DNA of 42,645 nt from Chloroflexota bacterium (lineage in GTDB: Bacteria > Chloroflexota > Anaerolineae > Anaerolineales > VGOW01), in assembly GCA_016197225.1 (NCBI GenBank), contig JACPWC010000101.1, forward strand, positions 1-42,645, given 5' to 3'. A program made the position numbers and the translations under genes. The notes under the pieces were generated by a model. It was given only the letters and a program-made list of their open reading frames with translations. It made no database searches and was not told the DNA's origin. Positions 22,248 to 30,576 of the stretch are shown piece by piece; position 1 is the first letter of the stretch; each line of letters opens with the position of its first letter.

Positions 22248-24514
22248 TGGACGAGTTACACGATCTCTTTCAAGAACGATTGGCCCGACTCGAACAGGGC
22301 GAGCCGCTGGAGGCCTGCCTGGCCGGCCTGCCGGAAGAAGAAGCCTCTTTATTGAAAATGGCCGCCCAACTTTCGACAGTGAACTACCCAGAGCAGGCCA
22401 GTGACAGCGCCCTCGCCCAACGCACAAAGCTGTTGCAGGCGGCGCGGGTGGCAAAGGAGAAAAACGCGATGACAACCAAACCTCGTTGGGTTTTGCCGGC
22501 GGCGCTTAGCGGCGTTGCGGCGTTTGCCTTTATTTGCGTGATCGCTGTGGCCGCAATGGCCGGGTTTGCCTCGTTGAGGCGTTCACCTGCCGCCCCTCGG
22601 CAAGTCGTCATCGTCACCCCTTCGCAAAACGGCGGCCCGACTCAAATCATCCCCATTGCAAATCCACAAAGCGGCACGATGGCAAATGTGCGCGGCAACG
22701 TAAGAGTTCAAGGCGACGATGGCTCGTGGGCGACAATGAGGAACGGGCAAACCGTCACTGCCGGGAAGCGCATTCGCACCGGCCCGCTGTCGAGCGCAAC
22801 GCTGGTCTTCTACGACGGGAGCCAGGCGCGGCTGGGGCCAAACACCGAACTCTGGATCGATTCTCTCAACGCCCAGACGAGCGGCCCGCGCATCATTCAA
22901 CTCACCCAATGGGTCGGCGACACGAAGCACGATGTAGCCCACTCCGCCGACCCGGCCTCTGTCTACGAAGTCCGCACGCCTTCCGGCGTCGGCACGGCCA
23001 AAGGCACATCATTCCAGGTGCTGGTCACTGCCCTCTTCGTCCGCTTCGACGTTGACAAGGGAGCAGTGGCTGTCGCCAACCTGAACATCATCGTGGTCGT
23101 CGTCGCCGGGCAATCCACCACCATTCCTTCGGGTCAACCGCCGGGCGATCCGGTCTTCCGTGTCAGCGGCGAAGGCGAAGTTCTGCAAACCGGCAGTGTC
23201 TGGAACATCGGCGGCCAAACCTTTCTCACCGACGGCAACACCGTCATCGTCGGCAACCCGCAAGTGGGCGACCGCGTCGCCGTCGAAGGCCGCCTTCTGC
23301 CAAATGGCAGTCGCCTCGCCGACCTCATCACCCTCCTGCATCGCGCCTCGAAAAACACTTTCTCGTTTAGCGGCGTCGTAGAGTCCATCGGCGGCGACTC
23401 GTGGACGATCTCTGGCCGGGAAGTTCGGGTTGATGAGCTGACGACTATTGAGGACGGGATCGTGGTCGGGGACGCCGTCGAGGTCAGGGGCGGCATTGCT
23501 CAGGACGGAACCTTCTGGGCCGGCGAAATTCGCAAACGAGCCGAGGCCGAACAGCCGTTTGAATTTACTGGCGTGATTGACGCCATCGCCGACTCGGGCT
23601 GGACGATCTCCGGCGTCACTATCAAGGTGGACGGCAACACCGAAATTGATGAGGGACTCGAAACCGGCGACGTGGTCAAAGTCGAGGGCCACATTCAGGC
23701 CGACGGTTCGTGGCTGGCAGAATCAATCACGCTTGCCGATGAGGACGAGCACAAGTTTGAGATCACCGGGCCGGTGGAGAGCATGGATCCGTGGAAGGTG
23801 GCCGGAGTGGAATTCGAGACGGCGGCCTGGACAGAGATTGACGAAAACATCAAGGTTGGTGACCGGGTGAAAGTGGAGGGCCGGATTCAGGAAGATGGAA
23901 CTTGGGTAGCCGATGAAATCAAACTGATTGAAGCCAGCCAGGCCTTGCGATTTGAGTTTGTAGGTAAAGTGACCAGCACCGACCCGTGGGTGATCGGCGG
24001 CGTCACGCTCGCCACCGACGAGAACACCGAGATTGCGAATGATATTGAGGTCGGCGATTTTGTGAGGGTCAAGGGACATATTCTGCCCGATGGCGCTCTG
24101 CTGGCCGATGACATCAGCCCGCTTGAAGACCCTGCTGACTGCTTTGACACGGTCGTCGTCGTCAGCAATGTCACCGCCGAGAAAATTATCCTGCTCAACG
24201 GGCAAACCATCAAGCTAAAGGACATTGACCTCGAAGGCGATGTCAAAGTCGCCAGCATAATAATCGTCCATGCCTGCGTCGGCAAAGACGGCAAGATCGT
24301 CATCGTGAGCGTCATCGTCATCTTCCAACTGGATAAGCTTCCTGATGTGATTGTGATTCGACCGCCGGATGATCCTCGCGACAACAACAATAACAACAAC
24401 GACAACAATGGCGGCAACAACGACAACAATAATTGTCAGGATGGTGATGATCACGATCATGGCAAGGGAAACGACTGCCACAAGCACGGAGGCGATGATG
24501 GCGATGATGACTAA
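22247..24514 (+). CDS. Membrane FecR-domain protein with five DUF5666-like repeats, probable anti-sigma partner
   Basis: The 755-residue protein has a cytosolic helical N-terminus (1-75, DELHDLFQERLARLEQGE) without the zinc anti-sigma motif, and one TM helix (about 82-104). A FecR domain follows (about 144-260, MANVRGNVRV to GTAKGTSFQV). Five repeats of about 65 residues then occur (305-630), each with the pattern W-x-(I/V)-x-G...(V)GD-x-V-x-V-x-G...DG...A-x-x-I, as in DUF5666. A last beta-rich segment and a tail of Asn/Asp with His and two Cys end the protein. Overlap with the sigma gene supports an anti-sigma role, with the outside part as sensor. The ligand is unknown; the acidic/His tail might bind metal. 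Both points are inference. Confidence 0.8.
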   Translation: MDELHDLFQERLARLEQGEPLEACLAGLPEEEASLLKMAAQLSTVNYPEQASDSALAQRTKLLQAARVAKEKNAMTTKPRWVLPAALSGVAAFAFICVIAVAAMAGFASLRRSPAAPRQVVIVTPSQNGGPTQIIPIANPQSGTMANVRGNVRVQGDDGSWATMRNGQTVTAGKRIRTGPLSSATLVFYDGSQARLGPNTELWIDSLNAQTSGPRIIQLTQWVGDTKHDVAHSADPASVYEVRTPSGVGTAKGTSFQVLVTALFVRFDVDKGAVAVANLNIIVVVVAGQSTTIPSGQPPGDPVFRVSGEGEVLQTGSVWNIGGQTFLTDGNTVIVGNPQVGDRVAVEGRLLPNGSRLADLITLLHRASKNTFSFSGVVESIGGDSWTISGREVRVDELTTIEDGIVVGDAVEVRGGIAQDGTFWAGEIRKRAEAEQPFEFTGVIDAIADSGWTISGVTIKVDGNTEIDEGLETGDVVKVEGHIQADGSWLAESITLADEDEHKFEITGPVESMDPWKVAGVEFETAAWTEIDENIKVGDRVKVEGRIQEDGTWVADEIKLIEASQALRFEFVGKVTSTDPWVIGGVTLATDENTEIANDIEVGDFVRVKGHILPDGALLADDISPLEDPADCFDTVVVVSNVTAEKIILLNGQTIKLKDIDLEGDVKVASIIIVHACVGKDGKIVIVSVIVIFQLDKLPDVIVIRPPDDPRDNNNNNNDNNGGNNDNNNCQDGDDHDHGKGNDCHKHGGDDGDDD

Positions 24515-24536
24515 GCCTCGCTAACGATTCTGCCTG

Positions 24537-24573
24537 AAGCCGCCGCTTTTTAGAAAAAAACGGCGGCTTTTTT
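24537..24573 (+). terminator. Intrinsic terminator of the sigma/anti-sigma operon
   Basis: AAGCCGCCG (24537-24545) and CGGCGGCTT (24561-24569) form a perfect 9-bp stem, followed by TTTTT. Confidence 0.9.
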
Positions 24574-24601
24574 ATTGCCTCAACAGTGATATGATTCCCG
24601 C

Positions 24602-26227
24602 GTGCTCCTCAACCGCCGCTACCTTAGCATCGTCCTCTTTTTTGGCCGCATCGTCCTCAATTTCATCTTTTGGGAAATCATCCTTCGCCGACTCGGCTTT
24701 CGCGCGCTCGCCAACCGAACCGCCCAGGCCCGCTACACCGCCGCCGCCCGCCGCTTCCGGGCCGTTGCCATTCGCATGGGCGGCGTGCTCATCAAAGTCG
24801 GCCAGTTCCTCTCGTCCCGTGTGGACGTTCTGCCCGACTACATCACCGAAGAACTGAGCGGCCTGCAAGACGAAGTTCCCGCCGAAACTTTCTCGCGCAT
24901 CAGGACCGTCGCCGAAGCTGAACTGAAAGGGACATTAACCGAAAAGTTTGCCTCATTCGACGAAACGCCGCTGGCCGCCGCCTCGCTGGGGCAGGCTCAC
25001 CGGGCCACACTCTCCAGCGGCGAAAAAGTCGTGATCAAAATTCAACGGCCCAACATTGAGCATGTTGTCGAGATCGATCTCGCCGCCCTGCGTACCGTCG
25101 TCAGTTGGCTTAAGCATTATCGGCCCATCAGTAAACGCGCCAACGTCGAGGCCCTGCTGGCCGAATTCAGCGCCACCCTGCGCGACGAACTCAATTACGT
25201 GGCCGAAGCGCAAAACGCCGTCCGCTTCGCCGACATGTTCAACGGCAACCCCGGCGTGCGCATCCCCAAACTCTATCCCGGCCATTCAACGCTCCGCGTC
25301 CTGGCCCTCGAAGACGTCTACTTCATCAAAATCACCGACTACGCCGCCATCACCGCCGCCGGCATTAATCGCGCCGACGTGGCCGAGCGCCTCTTCCAAA
25401 CTTACCTCTATCAAATCTTCAACGTCGGCTTCTTCCACGCCGACCCTCACCCCGGCAACTTATTCGTCGAACCGGCCAATGGTGAGCACGATTGGCGACT
25501 CATCTTTGTAGACTTTGGCATGGTGGGCCAGATCACGCCCGCCATCCGCGCCGCCTTGCGTGAAGCCGCCGTGGCCGTTGGAACCCGCGACCCGGCCCGG
25601 CTCGTCCACTCCTTCGTGGCCGCCAACGCCCTCCTGCCCGGCGCCGACGTTGACCGCATCATCGAAGCCGAGACGGCCGTCTTTGATCGTTTCTGGGGCA
25701 AGTCCATGAAAGAATTGCGGCAGACGGATCCGCGTGAGATGAGAAAGTTCATGCGCCAGTTTCGCGATTTGATGTTTGAGCTTCCGTTTCAAGTGCCGGA
25801 GAATCTGATCTATCTCGGTCGCACCGTCGCCATCCTGTCGGGCATGTGCACCGGCCTCAACCCCGACTTCAACCTGTTCCTCAGCATCACCCCGTTTGCC
25901 CAAACATTGCTGGCCGAAGAGACAGGCGACGGCGGCCTGGATTTTTGGCTCAACGAAATTCTGGAGTGGGGCCGAAAACTGGTTGCCCTGCCAGCCCGGC
26001 TGGACTCAGCTCTGACTCGAATCGAGCGCGGCGAAATCACCGTCATCAGCCGCCCCTCGCCCGAACAAAAACTGCAAGCCGACCGGCTCAGCGCCGCCCT
26101 TAACCGCCTGACGGGCGGATTAGTGTTCACCGCTTTACTGGCCGTAGGCGCAATGCTTTATCTCAACGAGCAACCGGCTCTAGGAGCGTTTCCATGCCCT
26201 TGCACATTTCCTCTCGCGCCGCTTTGA
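24602..26227 (+). CDS. ABC1/UbiB-family atypical kinase
   Basis: The 541-residue protein shows the ABC1 (AarF/UbiB) hallmarks. These are the KxGQ motif (IKVGQFLSSR, about 62-71), the Ala-rich loop AAASLGQAHRA replacing a Gly-rich loop, the catalytic-loop equivalent FFHADPHPGNLF (about 277-288) and the metal motif FVDFGMVG (D304). One hydrophobic helix near the C-terminus (LVFTALLAVGAMLYL) may anchor it. The family has ATPase activity and supports isoprenoid-quinone or lipid handling at the membrane. The start is a GTG at 24602, 28 bases after the upstream terminator. The last 15 residues (PCPCTFPLAPL) look non-conserved and overlap an opposite-strand small gene, so the native end may have been altered. 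Confidence 0.88.
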   Translation: MLLNRRYLSIVLFFGRIVLNFIFWEIILRRLGFRALANRTAQARYTAAARRFRAVAIRMGGVLIKVGQFLSSRVDVLPDYITEELSGLQDEVPAETFSRIRTVAEAELKGTLTEKFASFDETPLAAASLGQAHRATLSSGEKVVIKIQRPNIEHVVEIDLAALRTVVSWLKHYRPISKRANVEALLAEFSATLRDELNYVAEAQNAVRFADMFNGNPGVRIPKLYPGHSTLRVLALEDVYFIKITDYAAITAAGINRADVAERLFQTYLYQIFNVGFFHADPHPGNLFVEPANGEHDWRLIFVDFGMVGQITPAIRAALREAAVAVGTRDPARLVHSFVAANALLPGADVDRIIEAETAVFDRFWGKSMKELRQTDPREMRKFMRQFRDLMFELPFQVPENLIYLGRTVAILSGMCTGLNPDFNLFLSITPFAQTLLAEETGDGGLDFWLNEILEWGRKLVALPARLDSALTRIERGEITVISRPSPEQKLQADRLSAALNRLTGGLVFTALLAVGAMLYLNEQPALGAFPCPCTFPLAPL

Positions 26228-26294
26228 GATGCTCGCGTGTCTCTTCAGGGATAAAATCGTGCAGATGTTTGTGTTCAGTCTTTTCTTCAGCCAT
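26163..26294 (-). CDS. Small helical protein, 43 residues
   Basis: A near-perfect Shine-Dalgarno GGAGGTGACC sits three bases from this ATG (26292-26294), the strongest ribosome binding site noticed in the window. The product is charged and helix-forming: MAEEKTEHKHLHDFIPEE, TREHLKAAREEMCKGMETLL, then EPVAR and a stop. The pattern PEExREHLKAAREEM resembles small proteins I remember from Chloroflexota contigs, where they are longer, so this may be a shortened version. No function is known. It overlaps the 3' end of the UbiB gene on the other strand by 65 bases. Confidence 0.6.
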   Translation of the reverse strand: MAEEKTEHKHLHDFIPEETREHLKAAREEMCKGMETLLEPVAR

Positions 26295-26401
26295 AGGTCA
26301 CCTCCATTGAGACAAGTATAGCGCCAAAGAACAGGCCGCGTCAATCATGGTTTTGCCAATTGGTGTAAAATCAGGCTAACAAACTGAGACGACAACTAAC
26401 T

Positions 26402-26701
26402 ATGCCACCCAAGCCTAAAAAAACCGCCAGCATCAAATATCCCACCCGCCGCGCGCGCCGGTCAAAAACTTACGAGTGGGACGCCGAAAAAGTCAAGGCT
26501 TTGCGCGAGTTTCTGGGCCTGACACAAGCCCGATTCGCCGAAGAGCTGGGCATCCTCCAGCAAACCGTGAGCCAGTGGGAGTGCGGCTATCACTATCCCA
26601 AAGGCGCATCAGTAAAAGTGCTGAATATCGTGGCCGAGAAGGCCAGGTTCGATTATGGCGAAGAGCCGCCCACCGAGAAGACGGCGAAAACCGGGTCTTG
26701 A
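26402..26701 (+). CDS. XRE-type helix-turn-helix regulator
   Basis: The 99-residue protein has a basic N-terminal tail (PPKPKKTASIKYPTRRARRS). A helix-turn-helix follows at about 30-80: KVKALREFLGLTQARFAEEL, GILQQTVSQWECG, YHYPKGASVKVLNIVAEKA. The LTQxxFAxxLGxxxxTVSxWE pattern is typical of the XRE/MqsA-antitoxin-like group. It probably binds DNA as a dimer. Its target is unknown. No toxin-like partner is adjacent; the next gene is a 60-residue protein with its own promoter. Confidence 0.85.
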   Translation: MPPKPKKTASIKYPTRRARRSKTYEWDAEKVKALREFLGLTQARFAEELGILQQTVSQWECGYHYPKGASVKVLNIVAEKARFDYGEEPPTEKTAKTGS

Positions 26702-26726
26702 CTCTCGATACGAATTCATGTAAACT
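26698..26726 (+). promoter_or_regulatory. Sigma-70-type promoter of the 60-residue protein gene
   Basis: TTGACT (26698-26703) and TAAACT (26721-26726) are 17 bases apart and overlap the end of the XRE gene. The bactofilin promoter has the same -10 hexamer. Confidence 0.65.
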
Positions 26727-26737
26727 ATGGGCACGTG

Positions 26738-26758
26738 TCGGGGAGTTCACCTCCCCGA
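26738..26758 (+). promoter_or_regulatory. 5'-UTR hairpin before the 60-residue protein gene
   Basis: TCGGGGAG and CTCCCCGA form a perfect 8-bp stem with a five-base loop, starting a few bases after the expected transcription start. It is followed by AAAAAA, not T, so it is not a terminator for this strand. It may protect the 5' end or act in regulation. Confidence 0.45.
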
Positions 26759-26801
26759 AAAAATTATCAACATTACATGAATTTGAATACAGGAGGCAAT
26801 C

Positions 26802-26984
26802 ATGGGCACTTATGGGCTGGACGGCGTTTTGCTGGCATGGAAGAGCGGAGCCATCACCACCGAGCAGGCGGTTGGGCAAATCCTGCAACTGCTGAAGGGG
26901 TTGGAGGAACGTCTGGTTGAGTTGGAGCGGCTGGCGAAACCGACGCCTCAAACTACAAAGAAGGACGCGCCAAAGAAGAATTAA
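26802..26984 (+). CDS. Small hypothetical protein, 60 residues
   Basis: A clear ribosome binding site AGGAGG lies before the ATG. The protein starts MGTYGLDGVLLAWKSGAI, followed by a helical part TTEQAVGQILQLLKGLEERL and VELERLAK with a coiled-coil-like heptad pattern. It ends in a Lys-rich tail. It has its own promoter and 5' hairpin, which supports expression. No family is recognised. It overlaps the end of the convergent SH3b gene by four bases. Confidence 0.65.
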   Translation: MGTYGLDGVLLAWKSGAITTEQAVGQILQLLKGLEERLVELERLAKPTPQTTKKDAPKKN

Positions 26985-28180
26985 GGCAAAGTGTCCACCT
27001 GCCAGGCCGGGTGAATTTCATTCCAGCCATGCACCGTGTCGGTGACGTAAGCGCCGGTGACGGCCACCCGGTCGCCAATGGTGGGTGTGGCAACGCTGTC
27101 TTGATCGGCGGGGATGATTTCTATTTGCAGGTAGCCGCGCAGGCGTGTCCGGTTCACATCGTTGAGCGTCCAGGTGTAAGCCGAGTCGAGGCGCAAGCGG
27201 AAGGTGACGTCGCCATCGTCGGCGGTTGTGATTTCGGCGACAACGCCGGTGACGGTAAGGCAGGTTCGGAGCACTTGAAGGCGATCTGGATCGTGGACTC
27301 CGGCCAACACGTTGCCCTGACGGCAGAAGGCGTTGCTGGCTGGCGTGGTGGCTGTGGGTGTTGGCGTGAGCGATGAAGACGGTTTGGTGGGTGAAAGCGT
27401 TGGCGGCGAAGAAATGATAGGCGCTGTGCCGGACAGTTTGAGAACTGCCGAACTCGCCCAGCCTTCCTGGCCGTTGCTTCGCCGGGTGTTGATCCAGGCC
27501 CCAGAACGGCCCACGACCACGAGCGTTTCGCCGAACGGTATTTCAGCCAATACATCGAACTCAAAGCCTGGGCCGGCCCGCAGGTTAACAAAGGCAGAGT
27601 TGACAACAGCAAACGAGCCGCTTGAGGAGGAAGGGGATGAGGGTTGGGCCGTCGCCGCCGGTTGAGGCGCAGAGGCGGTCACCCCGACCGGTCGCGTGTA
27701 AGTCTTGTTCACCCAGCCTGTCATACCGTTCGTCCGTTGCACGTTGATCCAGAGTCCGGAGCGAGCAATGACGTTTAGCGTTTCTCCTTCAGGGATTTCG
27801 GCAATGGATGAATATTTGAGGCCGGGGCCGGAACGAAGGTTGAGCTTGCCGGTGTCTACGATGACGGTTTTATATTGAACGATGGCCGAGTTGGGCAAGG
27901 TGGAGCCGACGTAGAAACCGTTGACCCACCCACTCTGCCCGCCGGCGCGTTTGACGTTGAGCCACAGGCCGTCTTTGATGATGACGGCGAGAGGCTCGCC
28001 GGGATACAGTTCGGCAATGGATGTGAAGTTGAGGCCGGGGCCGGCGCGCAGGTTGAGGGTTCGGTCGCCGACGTAGACGATGTTGCCGTTGGCGTTGACG
28101 GGGAGCGCCAGAGTCAGAAGAATAAGAATCAGAAGGAAGAGGCTGGTGAATTTAGAGCGGGCGTTGTCAGGCTTGAGCAT
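26981..28180 (-). CDS. Secreted protein with three SH3b domains and a C-terminal OB-like domain
   Basis: The 399-residue protein begins with a hydrophobic signal or anchor (FTSLFLLILILLTLALPVNA). Three bacterial SH3 domains follow, each with the LNLRAGPGLNFTSIAELYPG-type motif (about 33-95, 105-160 and 190-250). A Ser/Thr/Pro linker then leads to a beta-rich domain ending in HGWNEIHPAWQV, which resembles a nuclease-associated OB fold. SH3b domains often bind cell-wall or surface polymers. No catalytic residues were seen. The ATG at 28180 is preferred to a TTG at 28198, which lacks a ribosome binding site. Confidence 0.8.
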   Translation of the reverse strand: MLKPDNARSKFTSLFLLILILLTLALPVNANGNIVYVGDRTLNLRAGPGLNFTSIAELYPGEPLAVIIKDGLWLNVKRAGGQSGWVNGFYVGSTLPNSAIVQYKTVIVDTGKLNLRSGPGLKYSSIAEIPEGETLNVIARSGLWINVQRTNGMTGWVNKTYTRPVGVTASAPQPAATAQPSSPSSSSGSFAVVNSAFVNLRAGPGFEFDVLAEIPFGETLVVVGRSGAWINTRRSNGQEGWASSAVLKLSGTAPIISSPPTLSPTKPSSSLTPTPTATTPASNAFCRQGNVLAGVHDPDRLQVLRTCLTVTGVVAEITTADDGDVTFRLRLDSAYTWTLNDVNRTRLRGYLQIEIIPADQDSVATPTIGDRVAVTGAYVTDTVHGWNEIHPAWQVDTLP

Positions 28181-28296
28181 GAACTGATTCTGCTTCAAAA
28201 GAAAAATCGGCCATAAAACAGGAGCATTTCAGAATAGGCTCAAGTTGTCTGGCGACTGCAAGTTGAGCCGCAAAATGCGCGAAAAGCGCCAAACCC

Positions 28297-28354
28297 TAGA
28301 CGGTCGGCGGTCGCTATGGTAAAATTTCGTTCCGCCGCCCGAAATTTGGGCGGC
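28297..28354 (+). promoter_or_regulatory. Promoter and leader hairpin of rplS
   Basis: TAGACG (28297-28302) and TAAAAT (28320-28325) are 17 bases apart. A hairpin GCCGCCC-gaaattt-GGGCGGC (28334-28354) sits at the start of the expected transcript, in a leader of about 60 bases. It could be an autoregulatory leader such as many ribosomal protein genes have, but no class was recognised. Confidence 0.5.
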
Positions 28355-28390
28355 AAAACTTTGTCTGTTGAAAGCGCAAGGAAATCCATC

Positions 28391-28747
28391 ATGGCTGACT
28401 TAATCAAAGCCGTCGAAGGCAAACCCAACTCACACATTCCGGAATTAAATTCCGGCGACTCGGTCAGCGTTCACGTTCGCATCAAGGAAGGCGACAAGGA
28501 ACGCATTCAGGAATTCAAAGGCACCATCATCCGCCTGCGCAAGAGCGGCAACAACGCCAACTTCACCGTCCGCCGCACAGCTTCGCACGGCATCGGCGTG
28601 GAGCGCACCTTCCTGCTCCGCTCGCCGCGCATCGAAAAAGTGGAAGTCACCCGCCACGCTTCGGTCCGCCGCGCCCAGCTTTACTACCTGCGAAACCTGA
28701 CCGGCAAGAAAGCTCGCCTGCGCGAAAAACGCGAAGCCAAAGCCTGA
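28391..28747 (+). CDS. rplS: 50S ribosomal protein L19
   Basis: The 118-residue protein matches L19 end to end. Visible elements are [36 protein letters not shown], the basic [18 protein letters not shown] strand, [20 protein letters not shown] and a Lys/Arg-rich tail. It sits at the interface of the ribosomal subunits. The ATG at 28391 follows AAGGAAA, and the longer frame from 28316 is leader. The usual E. coli partners (rpsP, rimM, trmD) are not adjacent here. Confidence 0.97.
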   Translation: MADLIKAVEGKPNSHIPELNSGDSVSVHVRIKEGDKERIQEFKGTIIRLRKSGNNANFTVRRTASHGIGVERTFLLRSPRIEKVEVTRHASVRRAQLYYLRNLTGKKARLREKREAKA

Positions 28748-28765
28748 TCCAACCAGTATGCAAAT

Positions 28766-28824
28766 GACAGTAGGCAGAAAGCAGTAGAGTTATCCTGCTT
28801 TCTGCTTTTTGCTTTCTGCCTACC
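28766..28824. repeat. Intergenic palindrome, GTAGGCAGAAAGCAG family
   Basis: GTAGGCAGAAAGCAG is mirrored by CTGCTTTCTGCTTTTTG and CTTTCTGCCTAC. The hairpin sits between rplS and the amidotransferase gene and could act as a terminator because of its TTTTTG segment. Confidence 0.7.
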
Positions 28825-28831
28825 AACGTTT

Positions 28832-29551
28832 ATGCCTCGACCTTTAATTGGCATCACCACTCACCGCCGCGACTCCGACGAAGGCAAGAAAGATATGTTC
28901 GCCATCATGGCCGCCTATGTTGATTCGGTTCGCAACAACGGCGGCGCGCCCGTGCTTCTGCCGCTTGGCCAGACCGAGCCGGAGTTGCGCGACTTATTCG
29001 AGCGGCTCGACGGCATCATCCTTTCGGGCGGCGGCGATATTGACCCGGAACGGTTGAGCGTTCCGACCCACGAAACCGTTTATGGCATTGATCAGGATCG
29101 TGATCGAGTGGAATACAACCTGGTGCGGTGGGCGGTGAAGGAAGAAAAGCCGTTTCTGGGAATTTGCCGGGGCGCTCAGGTGATGAATGCCGCGCTCGGG
29201 GGAAGTTTGGTCATTGACATTGCCAGCCACATTGAAGGGGCGGCCAAACACAACTACTTCCCCGGCTACCCCCGAAACAAAATTGTCCACCCTGTTTCCA
29301 TCGGCGAAGAAACACGGCTGGCCGAAATTCTGGGTAAGCCTATCGTCCAGGTCAACAGCCTGCATCATCAGGCAGTGGCGAGCGCCGCCCCTAGCCTGGA
29401 AGTGGTGGCCAGCGCCCCTGACGGCGTCATCGAAGGCATTGAAGTGCCGGGGCATCGTTTCGCGCTCGGCGTGCAGTGGCACCCAGAATGGTTGCAGGAT
29501 CAGCCGGAGATGCGCGGCTTGTTTCAGGCGTTGGTGAAAGCCGCCAGTTAA
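28832..29551 (+). CDS. Class I glutamine amidotransferase-like hydrolase (PuuD / peptidase C26 family)
   Basis: The 239-residue protein has DGIILSGGGDIDPE, the nucleophile elbow FLGICRGAQVMNAALGG (C112) and the His-Glu pair VQWHPEWL (H217, E219), all typical of PuuD-type gamma-glutamyl hydrolases. HHQAV near residue 173 is also characteristic. Known members cleave gamma-glutamyl-GABA in putrescine use or gamma-glutamyl chains; no polyamine genes are nearby, so the substrate is open. The stop is four bases before murI, so the two are probably co-transcribed. Confidence 0.92.
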   Translation: MPRPLIGITTHRRDSDEGKKDMFAIMAAYVDSVRNNGGAPVLLPLGQTEPELRDLFERLDGIILSGGGDIDPERLSVPTHETVYGIDQDRDRVEYNLVRWAVKEEKPFLGICRGAQVMNAALGGSLVIDIASHIEGAAKHNYFPGYPRNKIVHPVSIGEETRLAEILGKPIVQVNSLHHQAVASAAPSLEVVASAPDGVIEGIEVPGHRFALGVQWHPEWLQDQPEMRGLFQALVKAAS

Positions 29552-29555
29552 CCCC

Positions 29556-30371
29556 ATGAGCGACTCTCGGCCCATCGGCATCTTCGACTCGGGGCTGGGC
29601 GGGCTTTCCATTCTCAAAGAAGTCCGGCGGCAATTGCCACGCGAGTCCATCCTCTACTTTGCCGATCAGGGCCGCCTGCCCTACGGCCCCCGCCCCGTCT
29701 CGGAAATCCGCCAGTTCTCAGATCAAATTACTCGCTTCCTGCTTGAGCGTGGGGCAAAAGTGATTGTTGTGGCCTGCAATACGGCCTCGGCCGCCGCGCT
29801 GGCCCACTTGCGGCAAACATTTCCTCACGCGCCGTTTGTGGGCATGGAACCGGCTGTCAAGCCGGCCGCCGAGCAAACCAAAAGCCGCGTCGTTGGCGTG
29901 ATCGCCACCCAGGCCACTTGTCAGAGCGAATTGTTTGCCAGCGTGGTTGACCGCTTTGCTCAGGGCGTGGCCGTTCTCACCAAAGCCTGCCCCGGCCTGG
30001 TGATGCAAGTGGAGGCCGGAGAGTTTGAATCGCCGCGCACGCACAAACTTTTGCACGAGTATCTTGATCCGTTGATTGCGGACGGCATCGACTCGCTGGT
30101 GCTGGCCTGCACCCATTACTCGTTTCTCATCCCGGCCATCCAGCACATCGTCGGCCCAACCGTCGCCATCGTCGATCCGGCTCCGGCTGTTGCCCGGCAG
30201 GTGGGGCGCATCCTTGATCAGCGTCAGTTATTAAATACCGAGTCTCACTCAAGCATTCTCGCCGCTTTTACCAGCGGCGCTCCGTCGAATCAATTGGCGG
30301 CGCTCATGCTCGGCGAGCAAATTGATTTTGAGGCTGTGGCCGCCGAAACATTGCCAAACCCGATATTCTGA
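29556..30371 (+). CDS. murI: Glutamate racemase
   Basis: The 271-residue protein has the complete set of MurI motifs: GIFDSGLGGLSIL, FADQGRLPYGPRP, the first catalytic cysteine VVACNTASA (C74) and the second LACTHYSFL (C185). The enzyme interconverts L- and D-glutamate in the cytoplasm to supply D-Glu for peptidoglycan. Its presence implies a peptidoglycan-containing or D-Glu-using wall, of interest because wall type varies among Chloroflexota. It closely follows the amidotransferase gene. Confidence 0.96.
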   Translation: MSDSRPIGIFDSGLGGLSILKEVRRQLPRESILYFADQGRLPYGPRPVSEIRQFSDQITRFLLERGAKVIVVACNTASAAALAHLRQTFPHAPFVGMEPAVKPAAEQTKSRVVGVIATQATCQSELFASVVDRFAQGVAVLTKACPGLVMQVEAGEFESPRTHKLLHEYLDPLIADGIDSLVLACTHYSFLIPAIQHIVGPTVAIVDPAPAVARQVGRILDQRQLLNTESHSSILAAFTSGAPSNQLAALMLGEQIDFEAVAAETLPNPIF

Positions 30372-30502
30372 AACGTTATGTTCAACAACCGCATTGCAAT
30401 GTACTGTGACACCAAAACTGCAATGTTTCTTATTTTGGCTTGAAACTAAGGATTGCACCCATTTTATAGAACATACGCTCGAATAAGAAGGGCAAGCGAC
30501 GG

Positions 30503-30531
30503 TTGACAGACAAATGCCGGGTGACTAAACT
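30503..30531 (+). promoter_or_regulatory. Sigma-70-type promoter of the bactofilin gene
   Basis: A perfect TTGACA (30503-30508) and TAAACT (30526-30531) are 17 bases apart, 45 bases upstream of the ATG. Confidence 0.75.
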
Positions 30532-30576
30532 CTTGGACACAACTTGGACAATCGTCCCAAACTTGAGGAGAAGCAC

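Noticed and set aside
30377-30475. TATGTTC/GAACATA inverted repeat after murI
   Set aside because: Seven bases separated by about 85 is not above chance, and no element lies between.
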